Shown here piece after piece: positions 52,932-62,003 of a stretch of DNA of 64,000 nucleotides (positions are counted from its first letter, which is position 1; every line of letters begins with the position of its first letter). The notes beneath the pieces were generated by a model. It made no database searches. It was not told the DNA's origin and was given only the letters and a program-made list of their open reading frames with translations. Both the position numbers and the translations under genes were made by a program. This DNA is from Streptomyces sp. Mut1. GTDB taxonomy: Bacteria; Actinomycetota; Actinomycetes; Streptomycetales; Streptomycetaceae. The stretch covers positions 2,790,001-2,854,000 of the forward strand of contig NZ_CP120997.1 in NCBI RefSeq assembly GCF_030719295.1, written 5' to 3'.

Positions 52932-52988
52932 GACTCCACTGTGCGCGCATCGGGGCGACCGGGCCACCCCTGTGGACAACCGCCGGTC

Positions 52989-54854
52989 TCAGCCCGGGTA
53001 GACGAGCGCGGAGCCCTCCTTGAGGACCGTCTGCCAGTTGTCGCCCGGCAGCAGTTTCACTATCCCGTCGCCGAACGTGTCCGCCATCAGCGGCAGCTGA
53101 TCGTCGTCCGCGGCGGCGATGGCGAGCACCTGGTTGACCCCGGGCAGCACCCCGGACGAAGGCGTCGAGCCGTCCGCCTGGACGTAGCGGACCTGCTGCA
53201 CGCCGCCCTGCTCCTTGCCGACCACCACGAGGCGGCTGCGGCCGGACCAGGACATCGCCGTGACGTCCGCGAGCTGCGGTGCCGCCTGCCGCAGGTCCAC
53301 CACGGACACCTGCGCGTCGTCCTGCGGTCCCTGCCGCTCGATCCGGCCGATCTTCAGCGTCGTGTGGTCGTCCTTGGTCAGCAGGAGCGCTATGCGCACC
53401 CCGTCCGAGGACAGCCGCAGCGCCGTGATCCGGCTGCCGTCGAGGCTCGGCACCGTGACCTCCTGCGGCTTGCCCTTGCCCTGGGGCAGGCGCAGCAGCC
53501 TGGAGTTCTTCGGGTCGCGGTCGGCGACCCAGAGGTCGCCCCGGCCGTCCCAGCTGGGCGCGGTCAGCCGGTCCTCGGCCTTGCCCGCCAGACTGGTCAC
53601 GGCGGGTACGGGCAGCTCGCCGTCCACGGCTATGGACGTCACATAGAGCGCGTCGTTGTGCTGCGAGAGCGCCGCCGCCGACTGCTCGTCCCGGGCCACC
53701 CCGACCGCGCTCACCCGCAGCGCGCCGTTGCCGAAGGGGCCGGACACCGGCTCCGGCTCGCCGCTGCCCCTGGTGCTGCCGGGGATGCGCTCCACGCGCC
53801 CCTTGGCGTCCACGAAGTACTGGCTGTCGGGTCCGCCCGAGGAACGGTCGGGGGCGTACTCCTCGGCCTGGTCCGCGGCGAGCACACACAGCGGCGAACC
53901 GTCCGAGCGCTGCAACTCCACCTGCTCGACCCGCGCGGAGGTCAGGTCGCGGAGGGTGAAGAGGACCTGCGAGGCCATCATCCGGCAGGACCGCTGCCCG
54001 GTCCCGTCGGCCTTCTTGTCGAGCGGCACCTTCAGGACGTTGCGGTCGTCGGGCGTCAGGGAGGCGACGCCCTTCTTCAGTCCGGTCCCGGCGGGGAAGC
54101 TCGACTTGACCACCGGCCGCAGCCAGTCGGTCGGGCCCCGCAGAAGGCTGCGGACCGCCTGCGTCACCGTGTCCATCCCGGTGGCGGGGTCCGTCCGGTT
54201 CCGGAGGTAGACGGGGTCGGCGACGAGGGTGGCCTGCGCGTCGGACAGGCCGGACGCGAAGTAGAACTTGTTGACGGAGCGGTAGAGCCGTTTGAAGTCC
54301 GACTGGCCGAGCACCAGCCCGTCGGACACGAAGTCGATGCGCCACTCCTTGCCGTCCGGCCCCTTCTCCCGCACCAGGTGGAGCGTGCGCGAGTAGTCGG
54401 AGGGGGCGAGCGGCTGGTACGCGTTCTGCTCGTCGACCGTCGCGACCTTCTCCCCGGTCAGGGTGTAGGTGACCTCCGTGGTGCTGTGGTCACCCTCGTG
54501 GATCGGCCGGTCGCTCCGGTTCGGCGCCTTGGCCAGGACGGTGGTCCCCGCGCTCGGCTTCCAGCGGCGCGACGCCTCCTTGGTGAGGTACTTGCGCGTC
54601 GTCCGGAAGTCGGAGTCGTCACTGGTCATCGACTCCAGGAAGCCGTCGACCACCTCGTTCGGTGTGGCGCCGTCCCGCGGGGCGACCGCGTACACCTGCA
54701 CCTGCGAGTCCCCGGGCTGCGAGGCGTCTACGGCCTTGACGTCCCCGGTGACGGGCATCGAGCCGCACGCGGACAGCAGCAGCGCGCCGCACCCGATCAG
54801 CACGGTCGTCCCCGCCGCACGCCGACGGCCGCCCTGAAGACGCTCAGTGCTCAC
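52989..54854 (-). CDS. lpqB: Lipoprotein LpqB (MtrAB accessory)
   Basis: The 621-residue lipoprotein has lipobox LSAC (Cys30), a GerMN-like domain (about 180-300) and a C-terminal beta-propeller-like part (about 320-620). LpqB acts with the MtrAB two-component system in actinobacteria and modulates MtrB. Its GTG start overlaps the mtrB stop by 4 bp (GTGA), so expression is coupled. Members of this family are conserved in position and size in actinobacteria. Confidence 0.95.
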   Translation of the reverse strand: MSTERLQGGRRRAAGTTVLIGCGALLLSACGSMPVTGDVKAVDASQPGDSQVQVYAVAPRDGATPNEVVDGFLESMTSDDSDFRTTRKYLTKEASRRWKPSAGTTVLAKAPNRSDRPIHEGDHSTTEVTYTLTGEKVATVDEQNAYQPLAPSDYSRTLHLVREKGPDGKEWRIDFVSDGLVLGQSDFKRLYRSVNKFYFASGLSDAQATLVADPVYLRNRTDPATGMDTVTQAVRSLLRGPTDWLRPVVKSSFPAGTGLKKGVASLTPDDRNVLKVPLDKKADGTGQRSCRMMASQVLFTLRDLTSARVEQVELQRSDGSPLCVLAADQAEEYAPDRSSGGPDSQYFVDAKGRVERIPGSTRGSGEPEPVSGPFGNGALRVSAVGVARDEQSAAALSQHNDALYVTSIAVDGELPVPAVTSLAGKAEDRLTAPSWDGRGDLWVADRDPKNSRLLRLPQGKGKPQEVTVPSLDGSRITALRLSSDGVRIALLLTKDDHTTLKIGRIERQGPQDDAQVSVVDLRQAAPQLADVTAMSWSGRSRLVVVGKEQGGVQQVRYVQADGSTPSSGVLPGVNQVLAIAAADDDQLPLMADTFGDGIVKLLPGDNWQTVLKEGSALVYPG

Positions 54855-56872
54855 GAGTCGTGTCCTCCCGCCCCGGTACCGCGCCCCGGAGAGTCGTTGG
54901 ATCCGGCCTGCCGCTCCTCGGCGGGGCGCGGCACCACACGCGCCCCGTTGCCCGGCAGGGCCGCCGGGTTCACCGAGGCGGGCGCGGTCCTGGCCCGCAT
55001 GGGGGCGCGGGACGGGACGGGCAGCGGCGAGCGGCCCGTGGTGGCGTGCTGCGAGGGCACCGCGAGCAGCCTGTGCTCGCTGCCGGTGGCGGAGGGGTCC
55101 GCGGCCCGGTCCCGGTCCTCCCGGTTGCGCCGCGAGTCCTCGGGTTCCAGTGGTATCGGCGAGCCCCGCAGCGGCTCGTCCGCCGTGCGCGGCAGCGTCA
55201 GCCGGAACTGCGAACCCCCGCCCGGCTCGCCCCAGGCCTGCAGCCAGCCGCCGTGCAGCCGTGCGTCCTCGACGGCGATGGACAGGCCGAGGCCGGTGCC
55301 GCCGGTCGTCCGCGCACGGGCCGGGTCGGCCCGCCAGAAGCGGTTGAACACCCGGGTCGCCTCGCCGGGCTTGAGCCCGACGCCGTAGTCCCGGACGGCG
55401 ACGGCGACCGCTCCGCCCGCCGCTCCCATCCGCACCACGACATCGCGTCCCTCGCCGTGCTCGACGGCGTTGACGACGAGATTGCGCAGGACCCGCTCGA
55501 CCCGCCGCGCGTCGGCCTCGGCGATCACCGGCTGCTCGTCCCCGACCACCCGGATGCGGGTGCCCTTGCGCTCGGCCAGCGGCTCGGCGCCGCCGATCAC
55601 CCTGCGCACGACCTGCCGCAGGTCTATCGGCTCCGCCTCGAGCGCGGCCGCGCCGGCGTCGAAGCGGCTGATCTCCAGCAGGTCGGACAGCAGCGATTCG
55701 AAGCGGTCGAGCTGGTCCCCCAGCAGCTCGGCCGACCGGGCCGTGACGGGGTCGAAGTCGACGCGCGCCTCGTGGATGACGTCTGCGGCCATCCGCACCG
55801 TGGTCAGGGGTGTGCGCAGCTCGTGCGAGACGTCCGAGACGAAACGCCGTTGCATCCTGGACAGCTCCTCCAGCTGCTGGATCTTCAGCTGGAGGTTCTG
55901 CGCCATCTTGTTGAAGGCTTCACCGAGGCGGGCGATGTCGTCCTCGCCGGTGACCTTCATCCGTTCCTGGAGCCGGCCCGCGGAGAGCCGTTCGGCGATC
56001 CCGGCGGCCATGCGTACCGGGGTGACGACCTGGCGCACCACGAACCAGGCGATGGCCCCCAGCAGCACGACCACGAACAGCCCCGCCGTCGCCAGGGTGC
56101 CCTTGACCAGGGTCAGGGACTTCTCCTCCTGCGTCAGCGGGAAGACGTAGTACAGCTGGTAGGGATTGCGGTCGATGTCGTAGAGGCGCTTGCCCACGAT
56201 GAGACCGGGCTGCGATTCCTGCCCGTTCGCGTACTGGATCAGGGAGTACGTCTGGAACGCCCCGGGGCCCTTGTTCACCGAATCGCGCAGGCTCTGCGGA
56301 ATGCTCGCGGCCTCGACGCTTCCCGAGCCGCGTGGCGCACGGGAGCCCTCGTCGGCGCTGAGCGCCACCACGTTGAAGGCGTTCTTCCCGCCACTGGCGA
56401 GCTGGTCGACGAGCTCGGTGCGCCAGGAGTTGTTGGCCGTCGTGCCGTCCACTGCGTCGTCGCCCTGGCCGGTGGCGGGGGTGAGAGGCGCGTTGGCCTT
56501 CTCCTGGGCCGCCGCGAACCCGCCCGCGGCCTGCGTCTGGGCGGCCTTGCCCTTCGCGTCCAGCAGGCCGTTGCGCACCTGCCCGATCACGACGAGGCCG
56601 AGCAGCAGCACCACTCCGAGTGACATCAGCAGCGTGCCGGCGACGACCCGCAGCTGGAGGTTGCGCCGCCACAGCCGTACGGCGGGCAGCAGCGGACGCC
56701 GCACCCAGCGCATCAGCAACCGAGGCACCGGCCCGCCGGGCGCCCGGTCCTGGAACAACCGGCCGCCCTGCAGGAAGCGCTCGACGGGAGACGACGTGTG
56801 CCCTGAACCGGCAGCCCGCTCCGCACGGACTCCCGGCTCCCCGGGCTTCGGAGCAGTGCTACCCAGGGACAT
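54851..56872 (-). CDS. mtrB: Sensor histidine kinase MtrB
   Basis: The 673-residue kinase has two membrane helices (about 72-95 and 255-280) around a large outer sensor domain, then HAMP, HisKA with the phospho-acceptor His350 in VSHELRTPLTTVR, and an HATPase with GVGLKPGEATRVFNRFWRADPAR and GGTGLGLSIA. It controls MtrA, which in streptomycetes governs development and antibiotic production. The C-terminus has a disordered tail of about 100 residues. The start is 1 bp after the mtrA stop. Confidence 0.96.
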   Translation of the reverse strand: MSLGSTAPKPGEPGVRAERAAGSGHTSSPVERFLQGGRLFQDRAPGGPVPRLLMRWVRRPLLPAVRLWRRNLQLRVVAGTLLMSLGVVLLLGLVVIGQVRNGLLDAKGKAAQTQAAGGFAAAQEKANAPLTPATGQGDDAVDGTTANNSWRTELVDQLASGGKNAFNVVALSADEGSRAPRGSGSVEAASIPQSLRDSVNKGPGAFQTYSLIQYANGQESQPGLIVGKRLYDIDRNPYQLYYVFPLTQEEKSLTLVKGTLATAGLFVVVLLGAIAWFVVRQVVTPVRMAAGIAERLSAGRLQERMKVTGEDDIARLGEAFNKMAQNLQLKIQQLEELSRMQRRFVSDVSHELRTPLTTVRMAADVIHEARVDFDPVTARSAELLGDQLDRFESLLSDLLEISRFDAGAAALEAEPIDLRQVVRRVIGGAEPLAERKGTRIRVVGDEQPVIAEADARRVERVLRNLVVNAVEHGEGRDVVVRMGAAGGAVAVAVRDYGVGLKPGEATRVFNRFWRADPARARTTGGTGLGLSIAVEDARLHGGWLQAWGEPGGGSQFRLTLPRTADEPLRGSPIPLEPEDSRRNREDRDRAADPSATGSEHRLLAVPSQHATTGRSPLPVPSRAPMRARTAPASVNPAALPGNGARVVPRPAEERQAGSNDSPGRGTGAGGHDS

Positions 56873-56873
56873 G

Positions 56874-57563
56874 TCAGCTCGGTCCGGCCTTGTAACCGAC
56901 GCCCCGCACGGTCACCACGATCTCCGGCCGCTCCGGGTCCTTCTCGACCTTGGAGCGGAGCCGCTGAACATGCACGTTGACCAGGCGGGTGTCCGCGGCA
57001 TGGCGGTAACCCCACACCTGCTCCAGCAGGACCTCACGGGTGAAGACCTGCCACGGCTTCCGGGCGAGGGCGACCAGCAGGTCGAACTCGAGCGGCGTCA
57101 GAGCGATGGACTGCCCGTCCCGCTTCACCGAGTGCCCGGCGACATCTATGACCAGATCCCCGATGGTCAGCTGCTCCGGGGCCGGCTCTTCGGACCTGCG
57201 CAGACGTGCCCTGATGCGGGCGACCAACTCCTTCGGTTTGAACGGCTTGACGATGTAGTCGTCGGCCCCGGACTCCAGGCCCACCACCACGTCAACCGTG
57301 TCGCTCTTGGCAGTGAGCATGACGATCGGCACACCCGACTCGGCCCTGATCAGCCTGCAGACCTCGATGCCGTCCCTGCCGGGCAGCATGAGGTCGAGCA
57401 GGACCAGGTCCGGCTTCGCCTCTCGAAATGCAGCAAGTGCCTTGTCACCGTCCGCTACGAACGACGGCTCGAAACCCTCACCACGCAACACAATGCCGAG
57501 CATCTCGGCCAGTGCGGTGTCGTCGTCGACGACAAGGACGCGTCCCTTCATAAACGACATCAT
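56874..57563 (-). CDS. mtrA: Response regulator MtrA
   Basis: The 229-residue OmpR-type regulator has a receiver with acidic residues VVDDD (11-15), phospho-acceptor Asp57 in LVLLDLMLPG and Lys in YIVKPF, and a winged-helix DNA-binding domain (about 135-228: LTPLEFDLLVALARKPWQVFTREVLLEQVWG, RLVNVHVQRLRSKVEKDP). Three close ATGs (57563, 57560, 57551) can start it; I give the first. Only 4 bp separate it from the mtnA stop, so it may be read from the mtnA promoter as well as an internal one. Confidence 0.96.
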   Translation of the reverse strand: MMSFMKGRVLVVDDDTALAEMLGIVLRGEGFEPSFVADGDKALAAFREAKPDLVLLDLMLPGRDGIEVCRLIRAESGVPIVMLTAKSDTVDVVVGLESGADDYIVKPFKPKELVARIRARLRRSEEPAPEQLTIGDLVIDVAGHSVKRDGQSIALTPLEFDLLVALARKPWQVFTREVLLEQVWGYRHAADTRLVNVHVQRLRSKVEKDPERPEIVVTVRGVGYKAGPS

Positions 57564-57567
57564 CCCA

Positions 57568-58713
57568 TTAGCTAATCGTTACCTGCGATGATCTGGCACA
57601 CAGCTCTGCCAGCCCGGCCCCCGTGACCGGCGAGATTACGCCCTCCTCCGTGACAATCGCCGTGACCAGTTCCGGCGGCGTGATATCGAATGCGGGGTTG
57701 TACGCCTGGGTTCCCACCGGGGCCACGGGCACCCCGCCGGTCCCCTCGTCCCCCGCCCCGCGCGGCGGGAATGTGAGCTCCGTCACTTCTCGCCCGGATC
57801 GCTGCTCCACGGTGATCGACGCCCCGTCCGCGGTGAGCAGATCCACGGTCGTCGTCGGCGCCACCACGATGAACGGTACGTGGTGGTACTTCGCGAGCAC
57901 CGCCAGCGGATAGCTCCCCACCTTGTTGGCCACGGAACCGTCCGCGGCGATGCGGTCCGCCCCGATCAGCACCGCGTCCACCTCCCCCGCGGCGAACAGC
58001 GAACCGGCCGCGTTGTCCGTGAGCAGGCTGTACGGCATGCCATTGCGCGCCGCCTCGTACGCCGTCAGCCGGGCGCCCTGGAGCAGCGGACGCGTCTCGT
58101 CCACCCACAGCCGCCGCAACCGGCCTGCCCGGTGCGCCCCGATCGCCACCGCGAGGGCGGTCCCCTCGCCCCCGGAGACAAGCGCCCCGGTGTTGCAGTG
58201 GGTCAGCAACCGGTGGCTGCCGCCCGAAACCAGCTCGTCCAGCAGGTCGAGCCCGAACCGGGCCATCCGCCCGCTGGCCTCGGCGTCCTCCCGGTGCAGC
58301 GCCCTGGCCTCCGCCAGCGTGACCGCCCCCGCCTGCTCCGGCCCGGCCCCCTTGTCGAGGGCCGCCCAGTACGCCGCGGCAGCCCGCCGTACGCCGTACC
58401 CGAGGTTCACCGCGGTGGGCCGCGCCTGCTCCAGCAGCCCGGCGGCCTCCGCCACGTCAAAGCCCCGCACCGCTGCCAGAGCCACCCCGTAGGCCCCCGC
58501 GATGCCCAGCAGAGGGGCGCCCCGCACGGCGAGGGTCCTGATCGCATCCACCAGTGCCGGTACGTCGGTGCACACCAGCTCCGTTTCCTCGGCCGGCAGC
58601 CGTGTCTGGTCGAGGAGCACCAGTACGGGGCCTTCCGGAGGTTCTTCCCAGCGGAGTACGGATAGCCCGGCGGGCTCGCTGCCCACCGGCGATTGTGCGT
58701 CCTGATCAGCCAT
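57568..58713 (-). CDS. mtnA: S-methyl-5-thioribose-1-phosphate isomerase MtnA
   Basis: The 381-residue protein has the MtnA/eIF2B-like fold: ELVCTDVPALVDAIRTLAVRGAPLLGIAGAYG, the catalytic Cys in LLTHCNTGAL, LLQGARLTAYE, LLTDNAAG and LIGADRIAADGSVANKVGSY with the active Asp. It isomerises methylthioribose-1-phosphate in methionine salvage. The ATG at 58713 is preceded by a possible CAGACT -10 only 6 nt away, so the transcript may be leaderless. No other salvage genes are visible; the adjacent mtrA suggests shared transcription. Confidence 0.95.
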   Translation of the reverse strand: MADQDAQSPVGSEPAGLSVLRWEEPPEGPVLVLLDQTRLPAEETELVCTDVPALVDAIRTLAVRGAPLLGIAGAYGVALAAVRGFDVAEAAGLLEQARPTAVNLGYGVRRAAAAYWAALDKGAGPEQAGAVTLAEARALHREDAEASGRMARFGLDLLDELVSGGSHRLLTHCNTGALVSGGEGTALAVAIGAHRAGRLRRLWVDETRPLLQGARLTAYEAARNGMPYSLLTDNAAGSLFAAGEVDAVLIGADRIAADGSVANKVGSYPLAVLAKYHHVPFIVVAPTTTVDLLTADGASITVEQRSGREVTELTFPPRGAGDEGTGGVPVAPVGTQAYNPAFDITPPELVTAIVTEEGVISPVTGAGLAELCARSSQVTIS

Positions 58714-58719
58714 CCGCCC

Positions 58720-58749
58720 AGTCTGCCCGGTGACTCGCCCGGACATGAA
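58720..58749 (-). promoter_or_regulatory. Candidate mtnA (mtr operon) promoter
   Basis: TTCATG (58749-58744), 18 bp, CAGACT (58725-58720), then 6 nt to the ATG. The -10 is good and the -35 moderate. Confidence 0.4.
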
Positions 58750-58853
58750 GGGACTGGGGAGATACAGGGCCAGGCCCGCACCCGTGCGACGCGTGGCACG
58801 ATGGCTGCCAACCTGACGCCCCGATGCGCGGCCAGGACCGTGAAGGAGCAACA

Positions 58854-60095
58854 ATGAACGACACTCCGGGCTGGGCCTCGCCCGGATCTGCCCCCTCCGA
58901 TGCCTCCTCCGACGGCCAGGAGACGGGCGTCCCCCGGCCTTCCGAGCCCGTCGACGGCAGCGGCACCACGGGAACCTGGGCTTCCACGCAGCCGCCCGCC
59001 GGGCAGTGGTCCCCGCCGAGCAACACCCCGACCGGCCCCGGCACCCAGCCTCCCCGCCCCGGCTGGGGCCCCTCCCCGAAGGGGCAGGGCTGGGGCTCCG
59101 CCCCGCAGGGGCCCGGCTGGGGCCGTCAGCCGGACGCTGCGAAGCCCGGCGTCATCCCGCTCCGGCCGCTCGGCGTCGGCGAGATCCTGGACGGTGCCGT
59201 CACCGCGATGCGCGCGCACTGGCGCACGGTCCTCGGCATCTCGCTCCCGGTCTCCGTGGTCGCCCAGACCGCCAACCTCCTCGTTCAGCGATACCTGCTG
59301 CCCGAACCTCCGGCATTCGACCGGAACGCCACCGGCCCGGAGGCCCTGCGCCAGACCGCGGACTCCCTCCGCTTCCGCCTGCTCGAGTCCGCCCCGTCCA
59401 TGCTCATCTCCATGCTGGCCCTGATCTTCATCACGGCGGTACTGACCGTGGTGATCAGCCGCTCGGTGCTGGGGCGCCCGGTCACCCTGTCCGACGCCTG
59501 GACCGAGGCCCGGCCCAGGCTCCTTCCCCTGCTGGGCCTCACGCTCCTGATTCCCGTCCTGGGCGCGGCGGTCATGGCCGTGGGCATCCTCCCGGTCTTC
59601 CTGGTCGGCGACACCGCGGCGGCCGGCCTCGCGGTGCTCGTGCTGCTCGCGGCAACGGGCGTCTTCCTCTGGCTGACGGTCCGTTTCAGCCTCGCCTCCC
59701 CGGCGCTGATGCTGGAACGGCAGCCGATCATCCTGTCCATGCGACGCTCCGCCAAGCTGGTCCGCGGTGCCTGGTGGAGGATCTTCGGCATCCTCGCCCT
59801 GACCATGGCTCTGGTGCTCGTCGTTGCCGTGCTCGTCGGCATCCCCTTCGCGCAGATCGCGATCAGTGCCGACGGCGGCACAATGGACTCTTTCCTCGAT
59901 GGCAGCATCACCGGTTTCGGCTGGCCGTTCCTGATCATCTCCGCCATCGGCGACGTGGTCGTCACGACGATCACCTATCCCCTCTACGCCGGCGTCATGG
60001 CCCTGCTCTACGTGGACCAGCGGATCCGCCGCGAGGCACTCGACCTCGACCTCGCCAGGGCAGCGGGCCTGCCGGGCTACGACAGCAGGAACTGA
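58854..60095 (+). CDS. Integral membrane protein with Pro/Gly-rich N-terminus
   Basis: The 413-residue protein has a disordered, Pro/Gly/Trp-rich N-terminus (about 1-95) and then five or six long helices starting after LRPLGVGEILDGAVTAMRAHWRTVLGIS. This opening resembles streptomycete proteins annotated with a glycerophosphoryl-diester-phosphodiesterase membrane domain, which has no catalytic residues. The ribosome site AAGGAG is 5 nt from the ATG. It begins the operon with DUF4129, DUF4350 and MoxR genes and probably forms a membrane complex with them. Confidence 0.8.
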   Translation: MNDTPGWASPGSAPSDASSDGQETGVPRPSEPVDGSGTTGTWASTQPPAGQWSPPSNTPTGPGTQPPRPGWGPSPKGQGWGSAPQGPGWGRQPDAAKPGVIPLRPLGVGEILDGAVTAMRAHWRTVLGISLPVSVVAQTANLLVQRYLLPEPPAFDRNATGPEALRQTADSLRFRLLESAPSMLISMLALIFITAVLTVVISRSVLGRPVTLSDAWTEARPRLLPLLGLTLLIPVLGAAVMAVGILPVFLVGDTAAAGLAVLVLLAATGVFLWLTVRFSLASPALMLERQPIILSMRRSAKLVRGAWWRIFGILALTMALVLVVAVLVGIPFAQIAISADGGTMDSFLDGSITGFGWPFLIISAIGDVVVTTITYPLYAGVMALLYVDQRIRREALDLDLARAAGLPGYDSRN

Positions 60096-60099
60096 CACC

Positions 60100-60786
60100 G
60101 TGTCGGGGGCGGGCGGGGCAGCAGCACTCCGGCTGATGCGGACGGGCGACGGCACTCCCGTGGACACCGGGCGCCTCCCGGCCCGGGAGGCGGCGGAACG
60201 CGAACTGTCCAAGGGCGCGTACCACGAGAACGACCCGAACCTCCTCCAACGCGCTCTCGACCATGTGTGGACCTGGTTCGGCGACCTCATCTCGGCTGCC
60301 GCCGGGGCCTCGCCGGGCGGCCCGGCCGGATTGGTCGTGCTCCTCCTGATCGTCGTCGCCCTGGCCGCCGCCCTCTGGTGGCGGCTCGGCATTCCGCAAC
60401 GTGGCGCGCGGCCCGCCGACACGCTCTTCGAGGACGGCCCCCGCAGCACCGCGGACCACCGCGCCGCCGCCGAGGCCCACGCCGCCGCCGGTCGTTGGAA
60501 CCAGGCCGTCCAGGAACGGATGCGCGCCATCGTCCGCTCCCTGGAGGAACGGGCCCTGTTGGACCCGCGCCCCGGACGGACCGCCGACGAAGCGGCCGCG
60601 GAAGCGGGGCTCGCCCTCCCGGCGCACGACAGCCGCCTGCGGGCGGCGGCCCGCCGGTTCGACGACGTCGCATACGGCGGCCGCATCGCCGACCAGTCGA
60701 CGTATCTGCCCCTGCTCGATCTGGACCTCGCCCTCCAGTCCGCCAAACCACACCTGTCCGGCACGCGCGAGGGGGCCGCCGAGTGA
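60100..60786 (+). CDS. DUF4129-domain membrane protein
   Basis: The 228-residue protein has one membrane helix (about 75-95, LVVLLLIVVALAAALWW) and a C-terminal DUF4129 domain (about 110-220: GRWNQAVQERMRAIVRSLEERALLDPRPGRTADEAAAEAG, and RFDDVAYGGR). DUF4129 proteins accompany MoxR-DUF58 systems, usually of unknown function. GTG start lies 4 bp after the previous stop; the next gene's GTG overlaps its end. Confidence 0.85.
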   Translation: MSGAGGAAALRLMRTGDGTPVDTGRLPAREAAERELSKGAYHENDPNLLQRALDHVWTWFGDLISAAAGASPGGPAGLVVLLLIVVALAAALWWRLGIPQRGARPADTLFEDGPRSTADHRAAAEAHAAAGRWNQAVQERMRAIVRSLEERALLDPRPGRTADEAAAEAGLALPAHDSRLRAAARRFDDVAYGGRIADQSTYLPLLDLDLALQSAKPHLSGTREGAAE

Positions 60787-62003
60787 CCGCGGTATCCACC
60801 CCTCCCACCTCGTCCTCCGTCACCCCTCGCCAGGTCTGGCTCCGCGCCCGCGGAGTACTGCTGGCCGTCCTGTTGCTCGTCGTCACGGGCACAGCCCTGG
60901 CCGCCACCCGCTCCGGGGACCAGCACGGTCGCCTCGACCCCCGCTCCGCCGACCGCTACGGCAGCAAGGCCATCGCCGAACTCCTCAAGGACCACGGCAT
61001 ATCCGTCCGCGTCGTCACCACGCTCCAGGACGCCGTCTCCGCGACCGGCGCCGACACAACCCTCCTGGTCACCGCCCCCAATCTGCTCACGCCCCACCAG
61101 CAGACCACTCTGCGCGCGGCCACCACCGCCACATCCGGCCGCACCGTTCTCCTCGGTGCGAGTTCCGCATCCTTGGGCACCCTGGCCCCCGGCGTCCGCG
61201 CCGAACCCTCCGCCTCCGTGGTGACACGTCCCCCCGGCTGCTCCATGGCCGAGGCCCGGAGAGCCGGCGCCGTTGAGACGGGTGGCATCCGCTACGCATC
61301 GAGCGGCCTCGACGCCATCGCCTGCTACCCGGCCGCCGGCCTGCCCTCCGTTCTCCTCCTGCGGCAGCCCACAGCGGGCGACACCGTTCTTCTCGGCTCC
61401 CCCGACCTCCTGTACAACGAGCGCCTGGCCCACCAGGGGAACGCCTCCCTGGCCCTGCAACTCCTCGGTTCCCGCCCCCATCTGGTCTGGTACCTCCCCT
61501 CGCTCGCTGATCCCTCCGCCGCCGGCGCCCCGGGCGACGGCACTACGAACGGCGACACGGCCGACGGTGAGAGCAGCTTCATCGAGCTGATCCCGTCCGG
61601 CTGGCTGTGGGGCACGCTGCAACTCGCACTCGCCGCGGTGCTCGCCGCGATCTGGAGGGCCCGGCGCCTGGGTCCTCTCGTCACCGAACGCCTGCCGGTG
61701 GCCATCCGAGCCTCCGAGTCCACGGAAGGCCGCGCCCGGCTCAACCGCAAGGCCAACGCACGCGACAGGGCCGCCGCCTCACTCCGCCGCGCCACCCGTA
61801 CCCGCGTGGCGCCCCTCGTGGGCGTCTCTCCCCGGGACGCCCACTCCCCCGCCGTCCTCCTCCCCGCTCTGTCGGCGCGCCTCCCCCGTGGTCACGGCGT
61901 GACCAACGACCTGCTCTTCGGCCCGGCCCCTGCCGCGGACGCCGCCCTCGTGCTTCTTGCAGACCAACTCGACTCCCTCGAAAGAGAGGTCCGAACCTCA
62001 TGA
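60783..62003 (+). CDS. DUF4350-domain membrane protein
   Basis: The 406-residue protein has helices at about 24-42 and 276-296 around an outer DUF4350 (GATase-like) domain: DRYGSKAIAELLKDHGISVRVVTTL, TLLVTAPNLLTPHQ and GDTVLLGSPDLLYNERLAHQGNASLALQLL. A cytoplasmic tail of about 110 residues follows. It is the third member of the MoxR-associated operon; GTG 60783 overlaps the previous stop and the MoxR start overlaps its own stop. Confidence 0.87.
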   Translation: MTAVSTPPTSSSVTPRQVWLRARGVLLAVLLLVVTGTALAATRSGDQHGRLDPRSADRYGSKAIAELLKDHGISVRVVTTLQDAVSATGADTTLLVTAPNLLTPHQQTTLRAATTATSGRTVLLGASSASLGTLAPGVRAEPSASVVTRPPGCSMAEARRAGAVETGGIRYASSGLDAIACYPAAGLPSVLLLRQPTAGDTVLLGSPDLLYNERLAHQGNASLALQLLGSRPHLVWYLPSLADPSAAGAPGDGTTNGDTADGESSFIELIPSGWLWGTLQLALAAVLAAIWRARRLGPLVTERLPVAIRASESTEGRARLNRKANARDRAAASLRRATRTRVAPLVGVSPRDAHSPAVLLPALSARLPRGHGVTNDLLFGPAPAADAALVLLADQLDSLEREVRTS

